Source: an uncultured Rhodocyclaceae bacterium (GTDB lineage: Bacteria; Pseudomonadota; Gammaproteobacteria; Burkholderiales; Rhodocyclaceae). Taken from it: a DNA stretch of 6,986 bases. Below, in pieces: positions 6,251-6,986 of the stretch. Below the pieces are notes generated by a model. That model worked only from the letters and a program-made list of their open reading frames with translations. It made no database searches and was not told the DNA's origin. The stretch lies in the NCBI GenBank assembly GCA_903930805.1, contig CAIYZZ010000148.1:1-6986 (forward strand). Reading direction: 5' to 3'. Made by a program: the position numbers and the translations under genes. Position 1 is the stretch's first letter. Each line of letters begins with the position of its first letter.

Positions 6251-6986
6251 TTACTTGAGTCCGGTCACATTGAACGCTGGCACCGGTTTGTGAAATCCCT
6301 TGAGGCTGAGTTCCCCCACCGGATCGGCTGTGACCAGCTCATCAACGAAACCGAAGACCTTCTGTGACACCAGAATCTGGCCCGCCGTGGCATCGCCACA
6401 CAGTCGGCTGGCGAGATTGCAGACTGAGCCAATCGCGCTGTAGTCGCGGCGACCTTCGAAGCCTATTGTTCCCATGGTCGCATACCCCTGGGCAATGCCT
6501 ATTCCCATGTGCAGGTCGTAACCGCGCCTCTTCCAAGCCTGTGCAAGCAGGGCGAAGTTGTTTTGCATTCGAATCGCCATGCTCACCGCCTCTTTCGCCG
6601 GAGATTCGATTGTCATCGGGTCGTTGAAGCAAATCATGATGCCATCGCCGGCAAAATGCTGAATCGTGCCGTTGTGCTCCATGATCAGCCGGCCCATTTC
6701 AGTGTGGTACTCGTGCAGCACCCCCATCACTTCCTCTGGATCGGCAGTTTCGGTGAAGGCGGTGAAGCCGCGCAGGTCGAGAAACACCACAGTGATCTCG
6801 CGCCGGTGGCTTTTCAGCAAATCGTCGGCAGTGTTATCTAAAGTTCCGCTCACGATCAGGTCGGCGATCTGCGGCGATAGGAAGCGCTTGAGCCGCCCCA
6901 TCTGCTCAATCTCGCGCACACCCTCGGCGACACGCTGCTCAAGCCTGCGGTTCCAGTCAGCGAGTTCACGAGCCTGTACCTGCAGC
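6251..6986 (-). CDS. Class III adenylate/guanylate cyclase, catalytic C-terminus (partial, N-terminus off the right edge)
   Basis: The frame is open from the right edge to the TAA at 6251, giving 244 residues; a GTG at 6919 is internal, not the start. Residues 1-30 of the fragment (RELADWNRRLEQRVAEGVRE and flanks) look like a coiled-coil signalling helix. They are followed by RLKRFLSPQIADLIVSG, the linker typical of cyclases with an upstream sensor domain such as GAF or PAS. The cyclase domain spans about 62-225. Metal-binding Asp70 is in FLDLRGFT and Asp114 in FAGDGIM. The transition-state pair Asn190/Arg194 is in CNLASRL. Ser183 in DYSAIG fits class IIIb. The position I align with the purine-selecting Lys of mammalian enzymes is His110, so ATP versus GTP use cannot be called. 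The sensor input lies outside the window. It is convergent with the substrate-binding-protein gene, so the two are not in one operon. Confidence 0.93.
   Translation of the reverse strand, partial: LQVQARELADWNRRLEQRVAEGVREIEQMGRLKRFLSPQIADLIVSGTLDNTADDLLKSHRREITVVFLDLRGFTAFTETADPEEVMGVLHEYHTEMGRLIMEHNGTIQHFAGDGIMICFNDPMTIESPAKEAVSMAIRMQNNFALLAQAWKRRGYDLHMGIGIAQGYATMGTIGFEGRRDYSAIGSVCNLASRLCGDATAGQILVSQKVFGFVDELVTADPVGELSLKGFHKPVPAFNVTGLK

Overview
The window looks like chromosomal DNA of a GC-rich betaproteobacterium that carries the Calvin-Benson-Bassham (CBB) cycle. I infer this from the proteins: a proteobacterial class I phosphoribulokinase, an E. coli GapA-like GAPDH, a class I fructose-1,6-bisphosphatase of the betaproteobacterial CbbF kind, and the cbbF-cbbP-cbbT-gap order. 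I cannot assign a genus from the sequence.

The left two thirds (1-4690) is one leftward operon, read from right to left: cbbF (fructose-1,6-bisphosphatase), cbbP (phosphoribulokinase), cbbT (transketolase) and gap (GAPDH, cut by the left edge). The gaps are 30, 71 and 30 bases and each gene has a Shine-Dalgarno sequence. GAPDH makes triose phosphate, FBPase and transketolase feed the regenerative branch, and phosphoribulokinase makes ribulose-1,5-bisphosphate for RuBisCO. RuBisCO and the usual regulator gene cbbR are not in the window.

The 467 bases upstream of cbbF (4691-5157) hold the control region. Reading toward cbbF there is a dyad array built on CTTAT/ATAAG (4888-4926), which is a candidate LysR/CbbR-type operator. 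It is followed by a small stem-loop (4798-4813) and a GC-rich hairpin with a T-run that resembles an intrinsic terminator (4762-4792), so the long leader may be attenuated. On the other side of this region lies the relic of a gene: a strong Shine-Dalgarno and ATG joined out of frame to the last 32 codons of an ABC-type substrate-binding protein gene.

That relic overlaps by ATGA with an intact rightward gene of the same family (5158-6216). The last 99 bases of both copies are about 85% identical, so a tandem pair has lost most of its first member. Convergent to it, and cut by the right edge, is the catalytic C-terminus of a class III adenylate/guanylate cyclase (6251-6986).

Nothing here amounts to a clearly new system. 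The points most worth checking are the altered metal site of the FBPase (Asn in place of the second Asp of the DPLDGSSN motif), the deleted tandem paralogue, and the operator plus attenuator-like leader of the cbb operon.
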